This document shows, piece after piece, positions 28,007-36,570 of a stretch of DNA of 64,000 nucleotides. The DNA is from Trichomonas vaginalis G3. Its lineage: Eukaryota > Parabasalia > Trichomonadida > Trichomonadidae. Below the pieces are notes generated by a model that was not told the origin of the DNA, ran no database searches, and was given only the letters and a program-made list of their open reading frames with translations. The stretch spans positions 9,916,268 to 9,980,267 of the forward strand of contig NC_067206.1 of NCBI RefSeq assembly GCF_026262505.1. Reading direction: 5' to 3'. The position numbers were made by a program, and so were the translations under genes. The number at the start of each line of letters is the position of its first letter. The stretch's first letter is position 1.

Positions 28007-29647
28007 TTAAACATTTCTATTCATCAATATTTCATCATATGAACTTCTATACTGTGGTGGTGTACCTGTTGGATGATATTTCAAACCTTCGTCCGGTGTC
28101 CATGTCCAATATGTAGTCCTAGTAAACCAAACCTGAGGAGGATTTGTCACCTTTGAACAGTAAGTGTCATTTTCACCCTGAATGATTGGATAAGCTTTCA
28201 CTTGTACTGTAACTTGTGAGTTGAAAGTTTCTAATCCATCAAAGAATATACCCGCTCCATCACGTTGAACTGGAATAGTGCATAAGAATGAAGTTTGGTC
28301 TTTCCATGTTCTAGCTAATGGCGTGCCATCATCTGCATTCAGTGGTCTAGTTAATGAGTCCTCGTATTCTTCTGTGCATTCATTCACTCCATCTAAATCA
28401 GAAGCTTGAAGCATACGTGTAAAGAATATGTCGCCCACTGTGGTCATCGCTTGATCGGGGAAGTTTCTGGAATCTATAGTGACATGAAGACCTCGAAGCA
28501 TTGGATTTTCTAAAACTGTTCTTTGCATTGCATTCTTCGGAAATGCTAACACAACATCTGTAACATTATGAAGAGCGTATGAGAAATCTGAGTTAATACC
28601 TTCAGGAGTGATGCAACCTCCATTTAGTGAACGAACGTCAATATGTTGAGCTGGAATCATGAATGGATCTTCCTTACTGAATAAACGTGGTATTGCTTTA
28701 ACTGATTCTTCAATTAAACCGTATCCTGGTGTAATGCATTTATCCTCTAAAACTTCCATCTTTGTGCATGAAATAATAACGTCATCAACTGTTGCGTCAG
28801 CAGATGTAGCGGCTAAGCTTGTAATTAATTTGGCAGGAAGTCCGATTTGTTGGAATTTGCGATCATATTTATAAACATGATTCATAATCTTTTCATAATT
28901 TTCATCAGTTATCTTTTCATAAACGTGATTTTGTAAATCAGCAACTCTTAACGGGTCAACCTGACAAAATACTAAAGTATCCCTGAAAACATAATATTTA
29001 AGAATGATTTCACCAAATGATTTAGGATAATCATCAAACGCCTGAAATGCTAACAAATCATTTACCGGAATAATCATATCAAAAGTGACATCAACTTCTT
29101 CATTTGCTCTCTTGAAAACTTCTGAAGGGTCAATATATTTACCACATACTGAGTTATCATATTTTTGAACATTATTATATAACGAATGAACAAACTTTTT
29201 AACTTTCCTTTCTGATTTTGGTTTATATGTTGCAAATGCGAAAGATTCACGGGCGCAATCCATCTGAAGATAACCGGCATCACCTCTTTCGGTTTCTACT
29301 TCTAATTGTTTAAAGCTTTGATTTGATGATTTGTAACCAACGAATAAACGCATGCATTTAAAAGCGGCATCACATGTGAAAGCTTTATTTGAAACTAGAG
29401 TTGCTTTAACTTTGCGTTTAATATATGTGTCACCTAATTGATTCACATCATGAGCCGGATTTGTAATTCTTAAATGAGTTTGTTTATCATCAAAATATGG
29501 AGCATCAGAGTCATAGCATGAACTTTCAAGTTCTCTATAATATCTTCTACCGTCATTCTTTGCGAATATTTCATTTATCTTTTCGAATGAATGAAACACA
29601 TTTCCATTAATCGGTTTAGTGTTTGGCACCAAATAGTTAGTCGTCAT
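28007..29647 (-). CDS. Major capsid protein (double jelly-roll candidate), Polinton 1
   Basis: A 546-residue product immediately upstream of the packaging ATPase, the position of the capsid gene in Polintons. It is beta-rich, without signal peptide or membrane segments. Segments such as EEVDVTFDMIIPVNDLLAF and KSFGEIILKYYVFRDTLVF, with later LPAKLITSLAATSADATVDD and FLCTIPVQRDGAGIFFDG, have the strand-turn rhythm expected for a double jelly roll. Length fits the 450-650 residue range of Polinton capsids. Assignment rests on length, composition and neighbours, because capsid sequences diverge widely. The frame looks whole. The ATG at 29647 is preceded by an A/T tract. Confidence 0.7.
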   Translation of the reverse strand: MTTNYLVPNTKPINGNVFHSFEKINEIFAKNDGRRYYRELESSCYDSDAPYFDDKQTHLRITNPAHDVNQLGDTYIKRKVKATLVSNKAFTCDAAFKCMRLFVGYKSSNQSFKQLEVETERGDAGYLQMDCARESFAFATYKPKSERKVKKFVHSLYNNVQKYDNSVCGKYIDPSEVFKRANEEVDVTFDMIIPVNDLLAFQAFDDYPKSFGEIILKYYVFRDTLVFCQVDPLRVADLQNHVYEKITDENYEKIMNHVYKYDRKFQQIGLPAKLITSLAATSADATVDDVIISCTKMEVLEDKCITPGYGLIEESVKAIPRLFSKEDPFMIPAQHIDVRSLNGGCITPEGINSDFSYALHNVTDVVLAFPKNAMQRTVLENPMLRGLHVTIDSRNFPDQAMTTVGDIFFTRMLQASDLDGVNECTEEYEDSLTRPLNADDGTPLARTWKDQTSFLCTIPVQRDGAGIFFDGLETFNSQVTVQVKAYPIIQGENDTYCSKVTNPPQVWFTRTTYWTWTPDEGLKYHPTGTPPQYRSSYDEILMNRNV

Positions 29648-29702
29648 TTATTAATAAATAAAAAATCAAAATTAAAAGATGAAAATGAATTTTTAATTTT
29701 AA

Positions 29703-31975
29703 GGATACCCTTACGTGTCAGATTTTTTGCGCATACGAAGAAGTCATGCTAGACATGAGCTATAAACCTGAAATTTTAGCAACATATTTAAAACTTTTTA
29801 AACTACAATACACTTTAATATTCAAGAACAAAAATATTCTTTTTAGAAATTACATAATTATTTTATGTGAAATCTATATAAAAACATATTTTGCGAGCGT
29901 AACTTTTTTCTTTATAAGCACCTTATATGACTGATAAACTGTGAAGGCACATAATTGTTAATTCATAGAGTTGATATGTTTCCAAAATTGAGAGGAAATT
30001 TGAAAATTGAATACCCTTTCAATTCAATTTTCAAAAGATATCAGCTCCTTCAATAATTGAAGGACGATTTTGATCATTTGCTCTTAAAACAAGTATGCCA
30101 TGGAGAAAAAAGTTACGCTCGCAAATCTGAAATATAACTATCATATAAAAAAATTAAATTTCTAATTTTTTACTCTATAGATATTATTGGCCACTTGTGT
30201 AATGCATAAAAGTTTATGTCATATGCATACATTTGGAAGTATGGGAGACGAGGGAAATTACTTCTATGAGGCACTAGGATTTTTAAAAATTTCTCTATCG
30301 GACTCACCATTCAATTTCTCGAAAATTAAAAAAAAATCAATAATAGCTAAAATGTATTATGCATAACAAATTTTAATGTTACACGGTATTTTTTGAACTT
30401 CATGACATGAATTTTCTTTATATTATTTTTTTTTTGGATTTTCTATGATTTATGCGATAGGCTGGAACAACATTGTAAGTGCAATGATATCATTTATAGA
30501 GAAATCTAAAACTTCAGCATTCAGAACTCGCAACCACAAAAATATTCATTTGCTAAGTAAGTAAAGTTGATTAAGTTCGACACTTAGCTTTTATACGTAA
30601 AACCAAGTGTGTATTGTTATTTCTTGTTAAATTATTGAGAAAAAAATAAATTGTAAGAGAAACGATACTGATTATTGAAATAATATTGAGGGTAGCTGCA
30701 GATTTCTTCATTAACATGCCGGAAATTTGTTAATCTTGGTTTTCTATCATAAAATCTGTCGAAGAATCTAAAAACGGAGATATGAAATAGAGATCATGTA
30801 AATCTAGAGTATCCTGTCAGAAAAATAGACTAAGCATGTAACCCTTTTTGGTCATAAACACTTTTTACCACTTAGTCATACAGATGATCATTAAATTTAA
30901 ACGAGCACTTTTTGTCAGAATTTATTCTTTTACAAAGACAGAAGATTTTAGTATTATTTAATATTAGTGCTGTAGCAAAATTCAAAAAACGGTGAAAATT
31001 CAGTGAATTTGTGAATTCACATTTTTTTTCGACATTTTTCTTGATATATCCATGCACATTAAGAACACAGCTTTGATACGCTTAAAAAAGCATATTTCAT
31101 ATGAAATTGTTAAAGAAATAAACAATTTATATAAAAATTGCACTTATGGGCAGTTTAGATATATAATTTATATATAACATATATACAAATCCATAGACAA
31201 AGTGCAATAACTACAATGTTGTAGAAAATTACAGCAGAAATACTGACTTTTTGAAGGATAATAAGAATTCTTCTAAATGTTGTATTTTTATAATTTGATT
31301 GATTTTTTTACTATTTCATTAATCTTTTATGAATAATAATTATTTTTAATATATGTGCTATTAAAATTTCAAATTTTGACTAATATATCTAAGTTATCTG
31401 AACGAAACATTTAGAAAATATCATACTTACATTGAAATAGCAAGTAGAGCATATTAATAGCAAGTTTCTTGGCTTTATATCTATCATCTATTGTTGTTTG
31501 ATCAAACAAAATTCACTCTATTATATGGTGTCAATTAATTAAAACAATTTTTAATAGTTATTTATTTAGTGCGAATAAGTGCAAACTCATAAATGAATAA
31601 CTTAATAGTAGAAATGAATTATCTGATATAAATCTCACATTTTGTCCATCAGAAATACTTTAATTGCATACGCATAACTATTAGTAATACGTTTGGAGTG
31701 TCAATTAATAACAATCCCACAACAAGTAAAATTCAGATTTTTATTAAACTTATTTTTTCCTAAAAGTTTTCTCAAATTACTATATATACATATGTGGATA
31801 AAATAATAGTAATATTGTAAAAAATTAGATAATTTTTTTTATTTGAGAACCTCTCAAAAGTTCATTCAATTTATCAATTGTTTCAGTTTGATGTATATTC
31901 ATTTCTGGAGCCTAAAACTTTAGCAATCATGACAATATCATATTCTCTTTCTAACTACGCAATGTAAGGGTATCC
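29703..31975. mobile_element. Non-autonomous DNA transposon with TTAA target duplication, nested in Polinton 1
   Basis: The termini read GGATACCCTTACGTG on the left and, inverted, GGATACCCTTACATT on the right, flanked by TTAA at 29699-29702 and 31976-31979. A TTAA target site is typical of the piggyBac and Kolobok superfamilies; without a transposase the family stays open. The 2,273 bp contain no convincing gene, only short A+T-rich frames, so it is non-autonomous or decayed. It landed between the capsid gene and the small amphipathic gene without cutting either, and must be younger than the Polinton arrival or have travelled with it. Confidence 0.75.
29890..30125. mobile_element. MITE-like 236-bp inverted-repeat element nested in the TTAA transposon
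   Basis: A 22-bp perfect inverted repeat (beginning TTTGCGAGCGTAACTTTT) lies at 29890-29911 and 30104-30125. The inside is non-coding and partly palindromic (GAAAATTGAAT and its inverse). No clear target duplication is seen. This is the typical form of a miniature transposon, or a large stem-loop. Confidence 0.55.
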
Positions 31976-31993
31976 TTAATGAAATAATCAACT

Positions 31994-32209
31994 ATGGCTG
32001 CAGGTATATTTAAGAAACTGTGGGATAAAGTAAAAAGAGGAGCGAGTAAAGTTTGGGAAACATTGAAGAAGGGAGCAAATTGGATATTTAAGAATAAAGA
32101 AGCAATTAGTGACGTTGCTGAATCAATAACACCAAAAGCTGCCCCAATAAGAGAAGTTTTAAATAAAGGAGAAAAAGTTTATCAAAGACTACAACCGATA
32201 CTAAGATAA
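31994..32209 (+). CDS. Short amphipathic basic protein A, Polinton 1
   Basis: A 71-residue product starting MAAGIFKKLWDKVKRGASKV, a strongly amphipathic, basic helix with Trp. It continues through KKGANWIFKNKEAISD to a basic end. The first 20 residues match the convergent product at 32239-32475. Such helices resemble membrane-active virion peptides, for example the lytic region of adenovirus protein VI, so a role in endosome escape or membrane entry is plausible; this is inference. It starts 15 bp after the nested transposon. Confidence 0.65.
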   Translation: MAAGIFKKLWDKVKRGASKVWETLKKGANWIFKNKEAISDVAESITPKAAPIREVLNKGEKVYQRLQPILR

Positions 32210-32238
32210 AAATAATTTTAAAATAATTTATTTTTCCA

Positions 32239-32475
32239 CTATCTACCCCCTATTTTATTAAGTATTCCTTCAGCTATTCCACCAATTGCGTTACCTGCTT
32301 GTGCTCCCATCGCCGGATTACCTGCTTTAGTACCTAATACTCCACCTATGATAGTTCCTGCCGTTTTCGCTACTGGTGCCAAAAAGTTTGCAATGGGTTT
32401 AATAATCTTTTTATGAACCCAACCCGCAGCTTTCTTAATTCCATCCCATAATTTTTTAAAGAATCCTGCCGCCAT
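32239..32475 (-). CDS. Short amphipathic Gly/Ala-rich protein B, Polinton 1
   Basis: A 78-residue product starting MAAGFFKKLWDGIKKAAGWV, nearly the same amphipathic helix as its convergent neighbour. A hydrophobic Gly/Ala-rich stretch follows (GTIIGGVLGTKAGNPAMG; NAIGGIAEGILNKIGGR) that could insert in a membrane. Convergent paralogues separated by 29 bp suggest an inverted duplication followed by divergence of the tails. Element 2 has a comparable Gly/Ala-rich product at 46560-47085. A membrane-lytic or capsid-internal role is inference. Confidence 0.65.
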   Translation of the reverse strand: MAAGFFKKLWDGIKKAAGWVHKKIIKPIANFLAPVAKTAGTIIGGVLGTKAGNPAMGAQAGNAIGGIAEGILNKIGGR

Positions 32476-32541
32476 TTCTGATTTAATATTAATTAAAAAA
32501 TATATTTCATCACTTATATTCCAATTTTTATTTAATGATAA

Positions 32542-32910
32542 ATGAAACTGATTTTAAAAATAAATGAAACAGAGGAGGAAGAAATAAATGAAAGTGAAAA
32601 TGTTCAACAAAAAATAAACGTTGTTAAACCAATTACTGAAATAAAAATTTTTTCATCTGTTGAAGAATTTAATGACTATTATGCTAATAATAAAAAATTA
32701 TTTGAAGAATTGACAACATGTAAATTGAATAAAATGTTTAAAGTTGATGGATTCAAAATTTCAAAAATAAAAGGAGTGGTTAGTTTGAAATCTATTCCTC
32801 AAACAAGAATCACCTCATTAATGAAAATAGATGATTTAACAAAAAGAATAGAAGAGATTGAAGAAAGAATGAATCAAATAATTGATTTCATAAATTCAAA
32901 TAATCATTAG
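32542..32910 (+). CDS. Unrecognised 122-residue protein with C-terminal coiled coil, Polinton 1
   Basis: The product has an acidic N-terminal region (NETEEEEINESENVQQK), a compact middle (FSSVEEFNDYYANNKKLFEE, with VDGFKISKIKG) and a short C-terminal coiled coil (DDLTKRIEEIEERMNQII). No family recognised. It is convergent with the gene at 32915-33388, with only four bases between stops. A small oligomeric structural or regulatory protein is a guess. Confidence 0.6.
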   Translation: MKLILKINETEEEEINESENVQQKINVVKPITEIKIFSSVEEFNDYYANNKKLFEELTTCKLNKMFKVDGFKISKIKGVVSLKSIPQTRITSLMKIDDLTKRIEEIEERMNQIIDFINSNNH

Positions 32911-32914
32911 TTTC

Positions 32915-33388
32915 TTAAAGTTCAATGTTGAACTCATCAAATTCTTCTTCATCATTACCATTACCTTTAGCGAGTTTATTTACTCTTTCAACTTTATCTT
33001 TTGATAGTCTATCGTTTAATTTTTTCTGAAGTTTTTCGTTACCAAGTTCTAAAATTTTACACGGATGATATTTAAACCCGTTAAATTCTTTTTCCTCAGT
33101 TTTAATCATTAATCTACAAAGAACTTTAGTGAGGTGGTTTTGTTGTTTAAACCATTTATCCTTAATATTTGTTATAAATTCAATATCCGGAATTAATTTC
33201 CAAATTTTTGAATTTTCGATTAATTTACCATCAAATGCAAAAGCAATAGGTTTAATATTAAACTTACCTTTATAAAATAAACTTTGTATGTAATCATCAA
33301 AATAAACGTCTACTTGTTTAACCTGGGTGAGAATTGGTGAAAGTTTATTCATTAATTGATTTACAGTCACGAATTTTGATTCACTCAT
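32915..33388 (-). CDS. Terminal-repeat-driven protein conserved in both Polintons
   Basis: A 157-residue product whose ATG at 33388 lies in the right terminal repeat, the mirror of the ATG at 11882. It resembles the product at 58488-58961 in element 2: an N-terminal helix, then KPIAFAFDGKLIENSKIWKL against RPLAIVIDRKRYTSQELAVV, a following FITNIKDKWFKQQNHLTKVL against FFVNVKDTHYTVIKNSNIDF, and FKYHPCKI against VKYYPSSL, ending in an acidic tail. In element 2 it lies divergent from the polymerase gene; in element 1 it shares the polymerase operon's promoter copy. Linkage with polymerase suggests a replication role, for example a terminal or single-strand-binding protein. That is inference. Confidence 0.7.
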   Translation of the reverse strand: MSESKFVTVNQLMNKLSPILTQVKQVDVYFDDYIQSLFYKGKFNIKPIAFAFDGKLIENSKIWKLIPDIEFITNIKDKWFKQQNHLTKVLCRLMIKTEEKEFNGFKYHPCKILELGNEKLQKKLNDRLSKDKVERVNKLAKGNGNDEEEFDEFNIEL

Positions 33389-33834
33389 TTCATACAAAAT
33401 AAAAAAATAAAATAATAAACATAACTAAGTTTTAATTTTTCGTAAGAAGTTTATTTCTAATTTCTTTTACTCGTTTATGAGGTCTTTGATTATGACTCCA
33501 TTGATTCCATTCAGGATTTAAACAATGTTTAATTAATCGCGGAATATCTGACATCATCTATATATAGCTTCTTTTATAAAAGATAAAAAAATTATTTTAA
33601 AATTAATGTTAATTTTTTTAATGATTTATTTCATTATGTTTGGGCTGAGTGTAAATGTCTTACAATTTTGAAAATTTTTTAAATCTTGATTTATTCAAAA
33701 ACGTAAGAATAAAAACCGTAAGAATCATACATTTTTTACTTCATATGTTAAAAAAAATGATACAAAATCACTCGATATTGTATGAATTCTTACGTTTACA
33801 AAAAAAGTCACTAAACCCGTCATATCCTACTACT
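33384..33834. repeat. Right terminal inverted repeat of Polinton 1 (451 bp)
   Basis: Inverted copy of 11436-11886, read as identical. It contains the second copy of the 41-codon frame, the T-rich promoter tract and the start codon of the 32915-33388 gene. Confidence 0.95.
33432..33557 (-). CDS. 41-residue basic peptide, right-repeat copy
   Basis: Identical inverted copy of the frame at 11713-11838, inside the right terminal repeat. The same caution applies: it may be a chance frame. Confidence 0.35.
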   Translation of the reverse strand: MMSDIPRLIKHCLNPEWNQWSHNQRPHKRVKEIRNKLLTKN

Positions 33835-33840
33835 TTTCAT
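33835..33840. repeat. Target-site duplication, right copy (TTTCAT)
   Basis: Matches 11430-11435 and marks the right border of Polinton 1. Confidence 0.92.
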
Positions 33841-34047
33841 TCAATAAAGGATTGTTTGCCAAAATATGCCAGTATCATTTCTAAAAGAATCATTTCATTC
33901 GTTTTTTGATTCAATCATTAGAGATTGATCTAATTTAATGTCGATTATAAACAGTTATTAGACCAGAAGCAGTATCACATAACAACAGAAAATACATTGA
34001 GAATATTAAAACGTTTTTTATTCTTAGTTGCCAAAATATGAGAATAT

Positions 34048-35022
34048 TTAAACAATTGAACCCATATCAACTGTAGTTAGATCTTTTAACAATATAAAAG
34101 ATGGTGGAAGAGAAGGGATCATCTTTAAGATATTGATTGCAGATATTCTTGAAGAAGGATCCGAAATCAAGCAAGAATTAACAATCTTTTCGATGATTGG
34201 AGCTATTGGTTTTCCATTTGATATTTTATGTTGATTCTCATCAAACCATTGTTGAGAACTTGTGCAATTTGTTAAGCAAAGCGGAATTCCCGAAATCATT
34301 TCGAAAATTGTAACACCAAGAGAATAAATATCTGCTGCCGTTGAAAGCTGATTCATTTCCTTTACTTCTGGAGCCATGTACATTTCTGTCCCTTTCTTTA
34401 ATGAAGAAATTGCATTTGTTGTGTTTTTTACGCTTTCCAATTCTCTTCCCATGATTCCGAAGTCACAAACTTTGATATCTCCTGATAATGTAAGCAATAT
34501 ATTTTGAGGTTTGATATCATAGTGAACAAATCCTTCTTTATGGAACTTTTCTAATGGTTTTGAAATATCTCTAATTATTGCAAGGAGAATTGGAGAAGTC
34601 ATCTTTGTTTTATATTTGCTAATGTTACCTAAGCTGCAAAATTCTAAAATCAAGTAAAAACTTGAGTTAATGTGAAAGTAATCTGAAAGATTGCATATTT
34701 CTTTCATTTTGAATTTATTCATCATTGTGATCTCATTTTGGACGCATTTGTAAGTTGATTCATATGATCCTTGCTGCAGTATTACTTTAATTGCAATCAT
34801 CTTCTTGCATTCATTGTCAATTGCCTTAATAACCTTACCGAATGAGCCAGAACCAATATCAAACACTTCTGTAAATCTTTCTTTATAATCCTGTAATGAT
34901 ATTTCTCTGATTTCTAGGTCAGAACTGACGTTCTTCATTGATGAAAATGTTTGGAATGCATCAAATTTGAGAGGAAAACGATCATTGCTAGTTAGATATA
35001 GTATCACTGAAATGGTATACAT
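34048..35022 (-). CDS. Serine/threonine protein kinase
   Basis: A single-domain kinase of 324 residues. The glycine loop IGSGSFGKVIKA (about residues 56-67), Lys in IAIKVIL (about 76), the catalytic loop VHYDIKPQN (about 162), DFG (about 185), KKGTEMYMAPEVK and the subdomain IX Asp in AADIYSLGVT are all present, so it should be active. The HYD in place of HRD drops the catalytic-loop Arg, as in kinases not switched by activation-loop phosphorylation; Wee1-type kinases also vary here. The N-terminal 45 residues are unassigned; translation might begin at MKNVSSD instead. The Polinton lies just downstream of its 3' end. Substrates cannot be told. Confidence 0.85.
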   Translation of the reverse strand: MYTISVILYLTSNDRFPLKFDAFQTFSSMKNVSSDLEIREISLQDYKERFTEVFDIGSGSFGKVIKAIDNECKKMIAIKVILQQGSYESTYKCVQNEITMMNKFKMKEICNLSDYFHINSSFYLILEFCSLGNISKYKTKMTSPILLAIIRDISKPLEKFHKEGFVHYDIKPQNILLTLSGDIKVCDFGIMGRELESVKNTTNAISSLKKGTEMYMAPEVKEMNQLSTAADIYSLGVTIFEMISGIPLCLTNCTSSQQWFDENQHKISNGKPIAPIIEKIVNSCLISDPSSRISAINILKMIPSLPPSFILLKDLTTVDMGSIV

Positions 35023-35285
35023 ATCACCTTGCTAAATCATTCACTTAAATTAAATCAAAATTCAGATTTTTAAAACTTAATTAAATAGACGCATTTTGTA
35101 AGCTGCTCATATTTGATTGAATATTAGTTCAAATATTTAGAGTTTCTATATGTTAGAAAGCATTGATGTAAAGATAATCTACAAAATTTCCAGATGATAG
35201 TGGATTCAATAAAGAAAAACGCTGATATTAATACTTAATAATATTTACTGGTAAATTAACATGTTAATTTGAATAGAAAATTAAA

Positions 35286-35648
35286 TCACTTAAATTCTTC
35301 GACAAATAATGATGGGAATCGAGACATAGCAGCAGTAGTTGCCTGTACATGATCACCGCGTACAGTCTCATCTGTTGTGTCTGAAAATCCTGCACCAATA
35401 GATTTTCAAATCCAGGGGGAACTTCCTTTCTGACTGGATAAGACGATAAATTGTCAGGCTCTTGTCTTTCTCTAAAGAAAGGATGAACTCTGAGTTCTTC
35501 TGTATCTGTTGTTGTTGCGGCCCATGGGGAAACAACTCTATTTGATTCTGTTGCTGCAAGAATGGCTCTTGTTTCTCCAACTGGAGTTACAGCAACACTT
35601 GTATATTCGTCATGGTCTTTGTCGTAATTCTTTAATTGAATGATTCAT
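35286..35648 (-). pseudogene. Decayed or mis-sequenced small host gene
   Basis: Three overlapping frames on the minus strand have coding-like composition: a short start MNHSIKELRQRP at 35648, a middle stretch (VAVTPVGETRAILAATESNR, WAATTTDTEELRVHPFFRER, SYPVRKEVPPGFENLL) and an end (AGFSDTTDETVRGDHVQATT, then MSRFPSLFVEEFK) closing with TGA at 35286. No single frame spans all three, so two frame changes are needed. Either the gene is dead or the assembly has two small errors. The phrases (RVHPFFRERQ, PVRKEVPPGF) resemble short microtubule-inner-protein-type sequences, but I do not recognise a family. Confidence 0.4.
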
Positions 35649-35729
35649 GAATATAATTTTTCGTTCGTTGAAGGGTACAGGATCTGTTGGATTTGCTAAT
35701 TAGTGTGGTAGAAGTGTTCGTTGATTTGT

Positions 35730-36350
35730 CTATAGTTTTGATTCGGAGGGTTTCTTCTGATCATTATCATTAGATTCTTTAATACCGCCTGTAAGGTGGA
35801 CAGCCCATAAAATAGCTGTAGTGGCTATTGGTAAGAAGCATTTTATGAACAAAGAATAAGCGTGTTCCCTATAAATATGTCCTTTGTGAAGAGCAATGCC
35901 CTGTGCGCATGACCATTGGTCACGATGATTGCACATTGGATTGTTAATTGTATCATTGAGGTCAATTCCGCAGCATTGGAAGTCATTCATAAATCTTTGA
36001 ATATCTCTTTGTAATTCCTTAGAATACCAAAGTGATTTCTTTGATGCAATATATCCAACTGGGTCAACCATATATCCAATCGAAAATTTCCAGGTAATTG
36101 CTGTATATACTGTAGTCAAAATAGTTGCAGCAATTGGAAATGCCGATATTTCGTTGAATCTATAGCCGAAGAAAATAGCAGCTAATGCAAAGCAAGAAAG
36201 AGGGAAAAGTATATCGAATACTGCGAAATCACCCATAAGTAACGGCAAACCTCCTTTGTTCATCTCACCAAGACCGGAAATAGCATCCAGGATCATATAA
36301 ATACCAATTGAAAGAAGTGCTATAAGGGAGAAATAAAAAGGTCTATCCAT
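35730..36350 (-). CDS. Tetraspanin-like four-pass membrane protein
   Basis: Four hydrophobic segments (about residues 7-27, 45-68, 73-92 and 170-190) enclose a large loop between the third and fourth. The loop has the tetraspanin CCG signature (FQCCGID, about 127) plus two further Cys (NPMCNH, WSCAQG) that would form the two disulfides. Length (206) fits the family. Tetraspanins organise membrane microdomains; in trichomonads they occur on the plasma membrane and on vesicles linked to adherence. The C-terminal tail is short and charged. The neighbouring genes are unrelated in function. Confidence 0.85.
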   Translation of the reverse strand: MDRPFYFSLIALLSIGIYMILDAISGLGEMNKGGLPLLMGDFAVFDILFPLSCFALAAIFFGYRFNEISAFPIAATILTTVYTAITWKFSIGYMVDPVGYIASKKSLWYSKELQRDIQRFMNDFQCCGIDLNDTINNPMCNHRDQWSCAQGIALHKGHIYREHAYSLFIKCFLPIATTAILWAVHLTGGIKESNDNDQKKPSESKL

Positions 36351-36570
36351 TGAGCGAAATCTGACGTTTGTAAAGTTATAAATCTGGCAACGTAAACTGT
36401 TTACAAATGTCAGATCAAAAAAACTTTGAAAATGTCATGAGAAAATAGTTTTCCATTTTTTAGGTATAAAACAATTGAAATGCTCGTTTATAAAAACTTG
36501 TCTTATAATATATAGATAAATTCATGGTATTTAAAAAAATTTAAAAATATACAAACAATATATATGTACA

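Larger units (their letters stand above)
11436..33834. mobile_element. Polinton/Maverick element 1, full length, young insertion with some broken genes
   Basis: A 22,399-bp element bounded by 451-bp inverted repeats starting AGTAGTAGGATATGAC and flanked by a perfect TTTCAT duplication. It carries the defining Polinton set: protein-primed family B polymerase, retroviral-type integrase, packaging ATPase and a capsid candidate. It adds an AEP-SF3 primase-helicase, a KilA-N protein, a phage-tail-like fibre and several small genes. The two terminal repeats read identical by eye, so the insertion should be recent. Several genes nevertheless look broken (polymerase, integrase, ATPase and fibre regions; roughly half a dozen breaks in total). 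A 2.3-kb TTAA-type transposon sits inside it at 29703-31975. It landed 261 bp upstream of the NAK-like kinase start codon. I did not recognise the adenovirus-type maturation protease. Confidence 0.95.

Noticed and set aside
29703-31975. A gene inside the nested TTAA transposon
   Set aside because: Only short A+T-rich frames (61-62 codons); no transposase motif could be recognised.
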